From Streptococcus cristatus (lineage in GTDB: Bacteria > Bacillota > Bacilli > Lactobacillales > Streptococcaceae), in the NCBI RefSeq assembly GCF_003943515.1, contig NZ_RJPT01000005.1:16893-80892 (forward strand): DNA of 64,000 nt, read 5' to 3'. Under the pieces are notes generated by a model. That model was not told where the DNA came from. It did not search any database and was given only the letters and a program-made list of their open reading frames with translations. This document shows positions 9,794-18,078 of the stretch, piece by piece (the first letter of the stretch is position 1; every line of letters begins with the position of its first letter). The translations under genes and the position numbers were made by a program.

Positions 9794-10114
9794 ATGGAGA
9801 TACTGTTTTGGTGTCTACTTCCGATATTTTCTGGTTTGTGGCTGATGTCATCCAGTGAATTGAAAAATGTAAAAAGGAAGTTGAAACGTTTAGAGAGAAA
9901 TAAAGAAAGGAGTGGAGAAATGTCACGTTTTTTTAAAGAAATGATTGGGAAAAAACCGATCATCATCGGTGAAGTTTTTGGGACAGATTGCTGGGTGATT
10001 GTTGATGCCGATGACGATTGGGTTAAGTTGAGTAAGACCAATAAAAAAGGTCAAACAAAAATTAAGCTCATGCGTATTGACGATATCAAGTCTGTTGAAC
10101 TGAAAGAAGACTGA
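9794..10114 (+). CDS. small membrane-anchored protein of unknown function
   Basis: 106 residues. One N-terminal hydrophobic helix (about 3-20), a lysine/arginine-rich linker (24-40), then a short beta-rich domain (about 52-103). I do not recognise the family. ATG 9794 follows AAGGAGG (9782-9788). A second in-frame ATG at 9920 (residue 43) has an equally good site, AAAGGAG at 9906-9912 with 7-nt spacing, so a soluble 64-residue form without the anchor may also be made. First gene of the XRE cassette, 11 bp before the repressor gene and behind the palindromic operator. Confidence 0.7.
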   Translation: MEILFWCLLPIFSGLWLMSSSELKNVKRKLKRLERNKERSGEMSRFFKEMIGKKPIIIGEVFGTDCWVIVDADDDWVKLSKTNKKGQTKIKLMRIDDIKSVELKED

Positions 10115-10125
10115 GAGGTGTTGTC

Positions 10126-10332
10126 ATGAAGCTGAAAAATCGACTTAAAGAGCTGAGGGCCAGAGACGGGCTGAATCAAACTGACTTGGCCAAGAAAGCT
10201 GGCGTGTCACGGCAAACGATTAGCTTGCTGGAGCGGGATGAATACACGCCCTCCGTGGTCATTGCCCTCAAAATTGCTCAGATTTTCAACGAAAGTGTCG
10301 AAAATGTCTTTCGCCTAGTGGAGGAAGAGTAG
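10126..10332 (+). CDS. XRE-family transcriptional regulator
   Basis: 68 residues, a bare Cro/CI-type helix-turn-helix with no sensor domain. The HTH covers about residues 17-36 (LNQTDLAKKAGVSRQTISLL), followed by ERDEYTPSVVIALKIAQIF, typical of the YozG-like small XRE group. Such regulators usually sit next to membrane proteins or ABC genes they control. The perfect palindrome over the -35 of its own promoter (9711-9736) is the likely operator. Placed 11 bp after the anchored protein gene, in the same transcript. Confidence 0.85.
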   Translation: MKLKNRLKELRARDGLNQTDLAKKAGVSRQTISLLERDEYTPSVVIALKIAQIFNESVENVFRLVEEE

Positions 10333-10502
10333 GTAGTCAGGAAAAATCAGTTACTGGAGATAGTTTATGCTAGCCATCTTGTCATGAAGACTAGCAAGCA
10401 AGCTTTCATATCATAGCGATTACTTGATCTGATCCTAATTAGCTGTGTAAGTATATTAGTGCTTTTCCGCAAGTGACGGAAAGTAAAACAAGGAGAAAAA
10501 CA

Positions 10503-10856
10503 ATGCAAGAATTTATGGAAAACTTTAAAGTTAACGAAGAACAAGCAAAAATTGCTGGTGTCTGTGCAGGCTTGGCGGATTATTTTGGGATAAAGGTAGC
10601 TTATATTCGTCTGATCTTCGCAGTTATAGTGCTAGCATCAACTGAGTTAGGGATTTTTGTAGCCTTGGGCTATGCCTATCTGGCAGGATGGTTACAAAGG
10701 GATTATTTGTGGAATAAAATGAACAAAAAAGTCAGAAATCACTTTATTTTTCTGATGACAGTGCTGATTATTTTACCTTTATTTGGCCGTGAAATACTGG
10801 AAATTGCCTCTGACTTTATTAGCCAAGTCATGGCTTGGCTGACTGTGCTTATTTAA
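10503..10856 (+). CDS. PspC-domain membrane protein
   Basis: 117 residues. The PspC motif, AGVCAGLADYFGIKVAYIRLIFAV, covers roughly residues 17-41 and ends in a membrane helix. Further hydrophobic segments lie at about 47-62, 78-92 and 100-116. PspC-domain proteins are commonly tied to envelope stress. Start at ATG 10503, behind AAGGAG; an upstream in-frame GTG (10473) lies in a hairpin (TTTCCG/CGGAAA) and is unlikely. A gap of 170 bp separates it from the XRE gene and holds two small hairpins; a second promoter there is possible, but none is convincing. Confidence 0.8.
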   Translation: MQEFMENFKVNEEQAKIAGVCAGLADYFGIKVAYIRLIFAVIVLASTELGIFVALGYAYLAGWLQRDYLWNKMNKKVRNHFIFLMTVLIILPLFGREILEIASDFISQVMAWLTVLI

Positions 10857-10871
10857 GAATAGGAGAAAACA

Positions 10872-11615
10872 ATGTCAACAAAGAAAAGAATATTGAGAAA
10901 TATCGGCATCTTCATTCTTGCTGCTATATTAGGAGGAGGGGTAGTTGGTTTTATAATGGCTCATTTTGAGCATATTTCTTGGCCGACTTTCTTAAATGTT
11001 GAACTGCTGAAGAACATTGGTCGAGCGAGTTTGTTTATTCTCTATCCCGTAACCTTTTTCTTGCTCTATCAGACGCATAAATTTCACAGGGCTTACCAGA
11101 GAGAAGAAGATGATGACAAAAGCTATGAGCTCTATCGTCAAACTTTCAAAACACTAGAATATGCGACGATTTTATATAATATCTCGTATGCTCTGACTCT
11201 ATTAACCCTCTTTGTAGGAGTGAGCTACCTTGGTCCGATACTAAGGTCAGAAACGACGATTCACATTCCATTTTATGATATTGCACTGTTTCTTGCTTTG
11301 ATTTTAGGTCAAATTCTTGTATTGAAAACCACTCAGAAGGTTCGTCAATATAAATTATCTGCTATGCCGACCATTGAGGAGATGAAGGACTATGCGCTGT
11401 CCTATGATGAAGGAGAGTTGCAGGCTCATTATGAACAAAGCTTTTTAACCCTCTTTAATCTCAATCAGCGCCTCATTCCAGGCCTTTATGTCTTGCTCTT
11501 TATTCTTGGAGTTGGGACCCCAATGCAGGTCGTATCTGGCATGATTGTCTTAACCATTATTTTTGTCTATATCAATGTGGACTCCTATCAAGCAGTTAAA
11601 AGATATTTCAAATAA
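10872..11615 (+). CDS. DUF3169-family membrane protein
   Basis: 247 residues with about six membrane helices in three pairs (near 10-30, 45-65, 95-120, 130-150, 195-212, 217-235) and charged loops. It matches the DUF3169 pattern: helix pair, YQREEDDD-type acidic loop, and a C-terminal ...DSYQAVKRYFK tail. Function unknown; the family is typically next to small XRE regulators, as here. Starts 15 bp after the PspC gene behind AGGAG. The following small ORF copies the shape of its C-terminal 47 residues. Confidence 0.75.
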   Translation: MSTKKRILRNIGIFILAAILGGGVVGFIMAHFEHISWPTFLNVELLKNIGRASLFILYPVTFFLLYQTHKFHRAYQREEDDDKSYELYRQTFKTLEYATILYNISYALTLLTLFVGVSYLGPILRSETTIHIPFYDIALFLALILGQILVLKTTQKVRQYKLSAMPTIEEMKDYALSYDEGELQAHYEQSFLTLFNLNQRLIPGLYVLLFILGVGTPMQVVSGMIVLTIIFVYINVDSYQAVKRYFK

Positions 11616-11643
11616 GCTGTTTGTCGGCCAAAAAGGAGTTCGT

Positions 11644-11805
11644 TTGAAACTAGTGAGCTTTATCTTTCCTAGTATCTATATTGGACTGATACTGCTAAAT
11701 TTCCTATTCCAGTTGGATACGATTTTGGCTTGGATTGCGGTATCGGTCATCTATCTTTATGTTACTGTCAGCCAGTACAAAATTGTTAAACGTTACTATA
11801 AGTAA
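11644..11805 (+). CDS. short protein like the C-terminal tail of DUF3169 (gene remnant or microprotein)
   Basis: 53 residues if started at TTG 11644, which follows AAGGAG (11633-11638) with 5-nt spacing. The open frame continues upstream, but only inside the preceding gene. Its last 47 residues align without a gap to the last 47 of the DUF3169 protein just upstream; I count 14 identities, including the shared VKRY near the end, plus many conservative matches. It holds two membrane helices. It could be the tail of a second DUF3169 gene whose front was lost, or a retained small partner. It ends 19 bp before the ABC ATPase gene. Confidence 0.5.
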   Translation: MKLVSFIFPSIYIGLILLNFLFQLDTILAWIAVSVIYLYVTVSQYKIVKRYYK

Positions 11806-11824
11806 GAAAGTGAGAAGAGGCCTT

Positions 11825-12658
11825 ATGTCACAAGTGATTCAAGTAGAGAATATTTCTAAAAGTTTTGGAGATAAAAAAGCTTTAGAACGGATTAATTTTC
11901 ATATCGATCAAGGAGAAATTTTCGGATTTTTAGGACCATCTGGTTCGGGAAAAACAACCTTAATTAACATCCTGACAGGCCAGCTTGATGCCGACAATGG
12001 TCAAAGTAAAATTCTTGGTAAGGCCTCAGATGCTATTAATGCTCAGGATTTGGTGAAAATTGGCCTAGTATCTGATACAAGTGGCTTTTATGAAAAGATG
12101 ACTCTCTATAAAAACCTGCAGATATATGCGAAATTATACGATTTAAAAAATGAGCGGATAGATGAAGTTTTAGAGCAGGTTGGTTTGTTAGAAAGCAAAA
12201 ATATTGTCGCAGAGAAGCTTTCGACAGGTATGAAGCAGCGGATGTTTCTAGCTCGGGCTCTTTTAAATAATCCTGAGGTCTTATTCTTGGATGAACCAAC
12301 GAGTGGACTTGATCCCCGTACTTCCAAGGTGATTCATGAGCTTTTGCTTGAGCTGAAGAAAAAGGGAACAACCATTTTTCTGACGACGCATGATATGCAT
12401 GAAGCGAGCGCCCTTTGTGATCGACTGGCCCTGCTAAATAAGGGAGTATTGGTAGAATATGGCGAGCCGAAAGCTATTATTCAAAAATATAACACAGCCA
12501 AGAAAGTTAAAATTAGCTATGAAAATGGAGAAACCGAGCAAATTTCGTTCTCAGAATTGGCTACAAAAGACCTAAAACTAGCTATTACAGTACATTCTTG
12601 CGAACCTACATTAGAAGAAATCTTTATTCAATTAACAGGAGAAAAACTAGATGTATAA
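11825..12658 (+). CDS. ABC transporter ATP-binding protein
   Basis: 277 residues. Walker A GPSGSGKTT (about residues 38-46), signature LSTGMKQR, Walker B VLFLDEPTSGLD, H-loop TTHDMHEA. The signature is STG rather than SGG, as in many drug- and bacteriocin-export ATPases (BcrA/YdbJ-like). It powers the membrane protein encoded next; the two genes overlap by 8 bp. ATG 11825 is chosen because earlier in-frame ATGs lie in the preceding gene. Immunity or peptide export is a plausible role by neighbourhood only. Confidence 0.9.
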   Translation: MSQVIQVENISKSFGDKKALERINFHIDQGEIFGFLGPSGSGKTTLINILTGQLDADNGQSKILGKASDAINAQDLVKIGLVSDTSGFYEKMTLYKNLQIYAKLYDLKNERIDEVLEQVGLLESKNIVAEKLSTGMKQRMFLARALLNNPEVLFLDEPTSGLDPRTSKVIHELLLELKKKGTTIFLTTHDMHEASALCDRLALLNKGVLVEYGEPKAIIQKYNTAKKVKISYENGETEQISFSELATKDLKLAITVHSCEPTLEEIFIQLTGEKLDV

Positions 12659-13343
12659 AAAAATTAAAGCTCTCACATGGCTGCGTACTCAGATTTTATT
12701 GACAAACTCTTCTTTGCTTATGTCCGTCTTGCTGCCCTTTGGCCTCCTCTTTTTGTACAATATGATTTTAAATAAGGATGGCAACGCAGGCCAAGGACTA
12801 TTGAAGATGATCCTGCCTGTGACTTTTGCCATGAGTGGCGGCTACATGGTATCTATTATGATGGCAGAGGACAAGGAAAAGCGCAATCTAAAAACCTTGA
12901 TGTTGAGCGGGGTTCGTTCTACTGAATACCTCTTATCCATGTTGGTTTATCCCTTCCTATTTACAGTCTTTGCCTTGTTTTTTTTCCCATATTATTTGCA
13001 TGTAGATCTGTCTGGCAAATGGCCTGTCTATCTTGTGATCAATCTCTTCATTATTGTTATTATCCTTTTAATCAATCTTTTTATTGGTGGTATTTCCAAG
13101 ACACAATCTCAAGCTCAGGTTTATAGTTTATTTCCGCTGTTTCTGATTAGTTTCGTACCTCTATTTGCTAGTTTTGATAAAACAATACAGCATATTCTGC
13201 GGTTTACTTTTATGAATCCATTTATCAACTTCTTTGAAACAGGAGACTATTCATTTAAAATTGAAGATTTCTCTAATTTGGTGATTTGGCTTCTTATTTT
13301 TATCAGTGCAAGCACCTATGTCTTGAGTAAAGGTCGAAAATGA
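12651..13343 (+). CDS. ABC-2 type transporter permease
   Basis: 230 residues with six predicted membrane helices (near 18-38, 53-73, 95-115, 125-147, 155-172, 205-225), the layout of ABC-2 permeases that work with the ATPase encoded immediately upstream (8-bp overlap, so translation is probably coupled). The loop after helix 2 (AEDKEKRNLKTLMLSG) matches the usual cytoplasmic coupling segment. Substrate not visible. Confidence 0.85.
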   Translation: MYKKIKALTWLRTQILLTNSSLLMSVLLPFGLLFLYNMILNKDGNAGQGLLKMILPVTFAMSGGYMVSIMMAEDKEKRNLKTLMLSGVRSTEYLLSMLVYPFLFTVFALFFFPYYLHVDLSGKWPVYLVINLFIIVIILLINLFIGGISKTQSQAQVYSLFPLFLISFVPLFASFDKTIQHILRFTFMNPFINFFETGDYSFKIEDFSNLVIWLLIFISASTYVLSKGRK

Positions 13344-13356
13344 TGGAGGAGCTTTT

Positions 13357-13917
13357 ATGAAACTTATTAAAAAAATCAACTTTATGGAAGAAAAGAAATA
13401 TGTAATCGGTCTAAATGTAGCGGGGCTCTTGCTGATTTTTCCTTTCTCCATGCTTTTTGCAAAATTGACCCAGCTAATCTTTCGTGCAGACCATTATGAT
13501 TTTTCGGGTCTAGATCTGGCCTACTTGTTAATTTTTACCTTTATACTTGTCATCATCCATGAGTACATCCACGGTTTCTTCTTCAAGTTTTTTGGTAAAG
13601 GGAAGGCCAAGGTCAAGTTTGGTTTTAAAAATGGGATGGCCTATGCGACTAGTCCAGGTACCTTCTACCATCGTAAGGACTTTTTGGTCATTGGTTTGGC
13701 ACCCTTTGTTTTGATTAGCCTGTTTCTGACCTTATTGGCCATGCTGGGCTTGCTCAGTTCAACTCTCTATATGCCCTTAGCTAGTATTCATGCAGCGGGC
13801 TGTGTTGGTGACTTTTACATCGCTTTACTGCTGTTGGGCCAGACTGATGATATTCTGGTCGAGGATACTGAGGTTGGGATGAACTTTTACCAGAAAGAAG
13901 AGCCTAGTCAGGGCTAG
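13357..13917 (+). CDS. DUF3267 membrane protein with HExxH motif (putative metalloprotease)
   Basis: 186 residues, about four membrane helices. HEYIH begins at His68 within the second helix, and a second candidate ligand, Asp152, lies in GCVGDFYIAL, so the arrangement resembles intramembrane site-2-type zinc proteases. DUF3267 proteins are annotated as putative zincins, but their substrates are unknown. Starts 13 bp after the permease with GGAGG ahead. In an operon of repressor, PspC protein and ABC exporter, it could process an envelope signal or mature a peptide, but this is inference. Last gene of the cassette. Confidence 0.8.
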   Translation: MKLIKKINFMEEKKYVIGLNVAGLLLIFPFSMLFAKLTQLIFRADHYDFSGLDLAYLLIFTFILVIIHEYIHGFFFKFFGKGKAKVKFGFKNGMAYATSPGTFYHRKDFLVIGLAPFVLISLFLTLLAMLGLLSSTLYMPLASIHAAGCVGDFYIALLLLGQTDDILVEDTEVGMNFYQKEEPSQG

Positions 13918-14053
13918 GAATCAGTGGTTTTAGATACTTCTTGTAAAATGGCTATTAAAGAGTAACATACTGGATAATTTAAAGATTTGGAGCAATGTTG
14001 ATCCTGTCTAAATAGATGGCAGCGTGATATTAAGTTTAAATTTAAGACAAATG

Positions 14054-14086
14054 AAACCCGAAGGACTAGAAGTTCCTTCGGGTTTT
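14054..14086. terminator. bidirectional terminator between DUF3267 gene and ald
   Basis: AAACCCGAAGGA pairs with TCCTTCGGGTTT across an 8-nt loop. Thymines follow on both strands, so it can serve the rightward cassette and the leftward ald gene. Confidence 0.75.
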
Positions 14087-14106
14087 GTATATAAGAGGAA
14101 AAATGA

Positions 14107-15219
14107 TTAGACAAGTTCGTCAATAGAAGTGTAATCGAGATTCAAGCCTTCTGCAACAGGTCGGCTAGTGATGTGGCCGTGATAGGTTGTGACACCTTCA
14201 CGCAATCCAGCGTCGTCTGCAATAGCTTGTTTGAAGCCTTTGCCAGCCAGCGCTTCGATATAAGGAAGGGTGACATTGGTCAGGGCGATAGTAGAAGTGC
14301 GAGCCACGGCACCAGGGATATTGGCTACCGCATAGTGGAGAACACCGTGTTTCTCATAAACTGGCTCATCGTGGGTGGTCACGCGGTCAGCAGTCTCGAT
14401 AACACCGCCTTGGTCAACGGCCACGTCAACAATGACAGAACCAGGGCGCATTTGCTTCACCATATCGTCAGTCACCAGTTTTGGTGCCTTAGCACCAGGA
14501 ATGAGCACAGCTCCAATCACGACATCTGCTTCGCGGACGCTTGCCTCGATGTTAAATGGATTGGACATGAGGGTTTGGATTTGGTTACCAAAGACTTCTT
14601 CCAGTACGGATAGACGTTTGGCACTAATATCGAGAATCGTAACTTGAGCGCCTAGTCCCAGAGCGATACGGGCTGCATGAGTTCCTACAACACCGCCTCC
14701 GATAATGGTGACTTTACCTTTTGGCACACCTGGTACACCACCAAGGAGAACGCCAGAGCCACCTGTCTGCTTGGTTAGGAAATGAGCTCCGATTTGAACC
14801 GCCATACGACCAGCAACCTCACTCATAGGTACTAAGAGTGGTAGTTGCCCTTGTCCGTCACGTACAGTCTCGTAGGCTACCCCGGTAGTTTTAGCAGTTA
14901 CCATAGCTTGGGCTAATTCGGGAGCAGCGGCCATGTGCAGGTAAGTGAAGAGTAAGAGGTCATCACGCAAGAATTGGTATTCAGCTTCCAGCGGTTCTTT
15001 AACCTTAACAACCAACTCAGCTGCCCAGGCTTCAGCAGCAGTGGCAACAATTTTTGCACCTTGCTTTTCATAGTCTGCATCTGCAAAGCCAGATCCAAGT
15101 CCAGCATTTGTCTCAATCAAAACCTGATGGCCTTTTCCTACAAGACTGTGCACACCAGCTGGCGTCAGGGCAACGCGATTTTCATTATTTTTAATTTCTT
15201 TTGGAATTCCGATTAACAT
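14107..15219 (-). CDS. ald: alanine dehydrogenase
   Basis: 370 residues, the standard length. It catalyses NAD-dependent interconversion of L-alanine with pyruvate and ammonia in the cytoplasm. The N-terminus is [20 protein letters not shown], and the Rossmann motif [19 protein letters not shown] lies near residues 173-191. Single gene on the minus strand, transcribed from the gap shared with the GNAT gene. With alaS under an alanine T-box nearby, the region has two alanine-linked functions, but no shared control is visible. Confidence 0.95.
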   Translation of the reverse strand: MLIGIPKEIKNNENRVALTPAGVHSLVGKGHQVLIETNAGLGSGFADADYEKQGAKIVATAAEAWAAELVVKVKEPLEAEYQFLRDDLLLFTYLHMAAAPELAQAMVTAKTTGVAYETVRDGQGQLPLLVPMSEVAGRMAVQIGAHFLTKQTGGSGVLLGGVPGVPKGKVTIIGGGVVGTHAARIALGLGAQVTILDISAKRLSVLEEVFGNQIQTLMSNPFNIEASVREADVVIGAVLIPGAKAPKLVTDDMVKQMRPGSVIVDVAVDQGGVIETADRVTTHDEPVYEKHGVLHYAVANIPGAVARTSTIALTNVTLPYIEALAGKGFKQAIADDAGLREGVTTYHGHITSRPVAEGLNLDYTSIDELV

Positions 15220-15394
15220 AGAGCTTTACTCCTTTTTCTAACGCTAGGATCTCCGAATACAGGACTACAAAGGGACCTAGGTCAATTATTGTGATGTTTT
15301 CATTTTAAAGGAAACTGTCGCAAAAAGCAAGAAAAAAAGGATTGTTTTAGGCGGAGAATTATGCTATTCTGATAAGAAAAATCAGGAGGAAGAG

Positions 15395-15964
15395 ATGGAA
15401 AATATTTATATTAAGCTAAGCCAGCATTCCAGAATTGAGACGGAACGATTAATCTTGCGTCCAGTGACTTTGGGTGACGCACCAGCCATGTTTGAATACG
15501 CTTCGGATGAGGAGAATGTTCGCTATACCTTTGCGACCAACAGAAATCTAGAAGAAACCCGCAATAATATTGCCTTGTTTTACTTGGCTAATCCTTTGGG
15601 GCGCTGGGGAATCGAGCTGAAGGAGACTGGCGACTTTATCGGAACGATTGACCTGCATAAGATTCGCTTGGATTTGAAAACGGCAGCTATCGGCTATGTG
15701 CTCCATAAAAAATACTGGAATCAGGGCTATACGACGGAGGCCAATCGGGCGGTGCTTGAGCTGGCTTTTGAGGAAATCGGCATGAACAAATTGGTGGCCT
15801 TGCATGATATTGATAATCCTGCCTCTGGCCGTGTCATGCAAAAGTCAGGTATGATCTTTTCCCACGAAGAGCCTTACGCATCACTAGACAAGCATGAGGA
15901 AGGGCGCATAGTGACGCGGCTGCATTACTATCTGACTAGGGAGCAATATTTTGCAAAAAAATGA
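15395..15964 (+). CDS. GNAT family N-acetyltransferase (RimJ/RimL type)
   Basis: 189 residues. It begins with the RimJ/RimL-type segment RIETERLILRPVTLGDAPAMFEY; acetyl-CoA-binding motif A is at about residues 108-120 (GYVLHKKYWNQGYTTEA), and the C-terminal NPASGRVMQKSGM segment is typical of this branch. It probably acetylates a protein N-terminus or a small amine; the substrate cannot be read from sequence. Strong ribosome site AGGAGGAAGAG before ATG 15395. Confidence 0.85.
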   Translation: MENIYIKLSQHSRIETERLILRPVTLGDAPAMFEYASDEENVRYTFATNRNLEETRNNIALFYLANPLGRWGIELKETGDFIGTIDLHKIRLDLKTAAIGYVLHKKYWNQGYTTEANRAVLELAFEEIGMNKLVALHDIDNPASGRVMQKSGMIFSHEEPYASLDKHEEGRIVTRLHYYLTREQYFAKK

Positions 15965-15973
15965 GAAAGAATA

Positions 15974-16011
15974 TTGACAAGTACCTATCTACATGATATA
16001 GTAGATAGGTA
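15974..16011 (+). promoter_or_regulatory. tRNA-Thr promoter with perfect dyad over the -10
   Basis: TTGACA (15974-15979), 17 bp, TATAGT (15997-16002) is a strong promoter ending just before the tRNA. A perfect 11-bp inverted repeat, TACCTATCTAC (15982-15992) and GTAGATAGGTA (16001-16011), with an 8-bp spacer, embraces the -10. Such a dyad at a tRNA promoter suggests a repressor operator; a role in RNA structure is unlikely, because most of it lies upstream of the expected start site. Confidence 0.75.
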
Positions 16012-16013
16012 AT

Positions 16014-16086
16014 GCTGATTTAGCTCAGTAGGCAGAGCGCATCCATGGTAAGGATGAGGTCGCCGGTTCGATCCCGGCAATTAGCA
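16014..16086 (+). tRNA. tRNA-Thr (anticodon GGU)
   Basis: 73-nt cloverleaf. Acceptor GCTGATT/AATTAGC with discriminator A at 16086; D stem GCTC/GAGC; anticodon stem CATCC/GGATG with loop ATGGTAA, anticodon GGT at 16047-16049 (reads ACC/ACU); T stem GCCGG/CCGGC with loop TTCGATC. CCA is not encoded. Flanked by its own promoter and terminator. Confidence 0.96.
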
Positions 16087-16095
16087 CTAAATAGA

Positions 16096-16122
16096 AAGGT
16101 TGAGATATCCTCAGCCTTTTTT
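16096..16122 (+). terminator. intrinsic terminator of the tRNA gene
   Basis: AAGGTTGAG pairs with CTCAGCCTT (one G-U) across a 5-nt loop, followed by a T-run. Confidence 0.8.
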
Positions 16123-16224
16123 GGTTTTAAGTCAGGATTTCTCCTAGTTCAAAATATATGCTTGCGCCCTCATAGGCGTCCAAATATGGTATAATAAAAG
16201 TAATATTAGCAAGGCAGGTAAAAT

Positions 16225-16722
16225 ATGTATATCGAAATGGTGGATGAAACCGGTCAGGTTTCTCAAGAAATCATCAAGCAGACTCAGGAAATCTTGGAGT
16301 TTGCGGCTCAGAAAACAGGCAAAGAAAATAAGGAAATGGCTGTGACCTTTGTGACCAATGAGCGCAGCCATGAGCTCAACTTAGAATACCGAGATACAGA
16401 CCGACCGACGGATGTCATCAGTCTGGAATACAAGCCAGAGCTGGATATTGCCTTTGACGAGGAAGATTTGGCGGACAATCCTGAGCTGGCTGAGATGCTG
16501 GAGGATTTTGATGCTTATATCGGCGAGCTCTTCATTTCGGTGGACAAGGCGCGGGAGCAGGCGGAAGAATATGGCCACAGCTTTGAACGGGAGATGGGCT
16601 TTTTGGCGGTGCATGGTTTTCTGCATATCAACGGCTATGATCATTATACGCCGGAAGAAGAAGCAGAAATGTTTGGCTTACAGGAAGAAATTTTGACAGC
16701 TTATGGACTTACAAGACAATAA
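16225..16722 (+). CDS. ybeY: rRNA maturation RNase YbeY
   Basis: 165 residues. The zinc-binding signature [11 protein letters not shown] runs from His130 to His140 (ligands His130, His134, His140). YbeY is a metal-dependent endoribonuclease for 16S rRNA 3'-end processing and ribosome quality control. First gene of a long housekeeping operon; it overlaps dgkA by 20 bp. Confidence 0.95.
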   Translation: MYIEMVDETGQVSQEIIKQTQEILEFAAQKTGKENKEMAVTFVTNERSHELNLEYRDTDRPTDVISLEYKPELDIAFDEEDLADNPELAEMLEDFDAYIGELFISVDKAREQAEEYGHSFEREMGFLAVHGFLHINGYDHYTPEEEAEMFGLQEEILTAYGLTRQ

Positions 16723-17107
16723 AAATAACAAGCGCAAGTGGAAAAATCGAGATGTCATATCGAGTTTGGAGTTTGCCCTGACGGGGATTTTCACAGCTTT
16801 TAAGGAAGAAAAGAATATGCGGAGCCATGTTCTTTCAGCTTTAGCTGCCATCATTGCAGGTTTGATCTTTCGGATTTCAGCGACTGAGTGGCTGTTCTTG
16901 CTGCTAAGTATTTTTTTGGTGATCGCTTTTGAAATCATGAATTCAGCTGTTGAAAATGTTGTGGATCTGGCTAGTGATTATCACTTTTCTATGCGGGCAA
17001 AGAATGCCAAGGATATGGCAGCTGGTGCAGTTTTGGTAGTTTCTGGTTTTGCAGTTATCACAGGTTTGATTATCTTTCTGCCAAAACTGTGGGATATTAT
17101 TTTTTAG
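16703..17107 (+). CDS. dgkA: undecaprenol/diacylglycerol kinase
   Basis: 134 residues with three membrane helices and the family motif [14 protein letters not shown] (about residues 74-87). In Gram-positives this enzyme phosphorylates undecaprenol, recycling the cell-wall lipid carrier. ATG 16703 lies inside the ybeY end, so translation is probably coupled. Followed by era at 15 bp, as in other streptococci. Confidence 0.92.
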   Translation: MDLQDNKNNKRKWKNRDVISSLEFALTGIFTAFKEEKNMRSHVLSALAAIIAGLIFRISATEWLFLLLSIFLVIAFEIMNSAVENVVDLASDYHFSMRAKNAKDMAAGAVLVVSGFAVITGLIIFLPKLWDIIF

Positions 17108-17122
17108 AGAAGGAATAGAAGA

Positions 17123-18022
17123 ATGACTTTTAAATCAGGCTTTGTAGCCATTTTAGGCCGACCAAATGTCGGAAAATCAACTTTTTTGAATCATGTCATG
17201 GGGCAAAAAATTGCCATCATGAGTGACAAGGCTCAGACGACCCGCAATAAGATTATGGGGATTTACACGACGGATAAGGAGCAGATTGTCTTTATCGATA
17301 CGCCGGGAATCCACAAGCCCAAGACGGCTCTGGGTGATTTCATGGTAGAAGCAGCATACAGCACCCTGCGTGAGGTAGATACGGTTCTCTTCATGGTACC
17401 GGCTGATGAGCCGCGTGGTAAGGGCGATGACATGATTATCGAACGCCTGAAAGCGGCTAAGGTACCAGTTATTTTGGTGGTCAATAAGATTGATAAAGTC
17501 CATCCCGATCAGCTTTTAGCGCAAATTGATGATTTCCGCCAGCAGATGGACTTCAAAGAAATCGTGCCAATTTCAGCCTTGCAAGGCAACAACGTTTCCC
17601 GCCTGATTGATATCCTTAGTGAAAATTTGGAGGAAGGTTTCCAATATTTCCCAGAAGATCAAATTACCGACCATCCAGAGCGCTTCTTGGTTTCAGAAAT
17701 GATCCGCGAGAAGGTTCTACATTTGACTCGTGAAGAGATTCCCCACTCAGTCGCAGTGGTTGTTGATAGCATGAAGCGAGACGAGGAGACGGACAAGGTC
17801 CATATCCGAGCGACGATCATGGTCGAGCGTGACAGCCAAAAAGGCATTATCATCGGTAAAGGTGGCTCCATGCTCAAGAAAATCGGTTCTATGGCTCGCC
17901 GCGATATCGAGCTCATGCTGGGGGACAAGGTCTTCCTCGAAACATGGGTCAAGGTCAAGAAAAACTGGCGGGACAAGAAGCTGGATTTGGCAGACTTTGG
18001 CTATAATGAGAAGGAATATTAA
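17123..18022 (+). CDS. era: GTPase Era
   Basis: 299 residues. G-domain motifs GRPNVGKST (G1), DTPG (G3) and NKID (G4), and a C-terminal KH domain with [14 protein letters not shown]. Era binds the 16S rRNA 3' end and helps assemble the 30S subunit, acting in the same process as YbeY two genes upstream. Confidence 0.97.
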   Translation: MTFKSGFVAILGRPNVGKSTFLNHVMGQKIAIMSDKAQTTRNKIMGIYTTDKEQIVFIDTPGIHKPKTALGDFMVEAAYSTLREVDTVLFMVPADEPRGKGDDMIIERLKAAKVPVILVVNKIDKVHPDQLLAQIDDFRQQMDFKEIVPISALQGNNVSRLIDILSENLEEGFQYFPEDQITDHPERFLVSEMIREKVLHLTREEIPHSVAVVVDSMKRDEETDKVHIRATIMVERDSQKGIIIGKGGSMLKKIGSMARRDIELMLGDKVFLETWVKVKKNWRDKKLDLADFGYNEKEY

Positions 18023-18078
18023 AAGAGCAAGAATTTTTCATTTCTGGTTATCGATTGAATCGTAGACAGGAAAATTGA

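Noticed and set aside
14173..14613. Long plus-strand ORFs opposite ald, and similar ORFs opposite gor, lysS and cshA
   Set aside because: They have no ribosome sites and mirror strongly conserved genes on the other strand.
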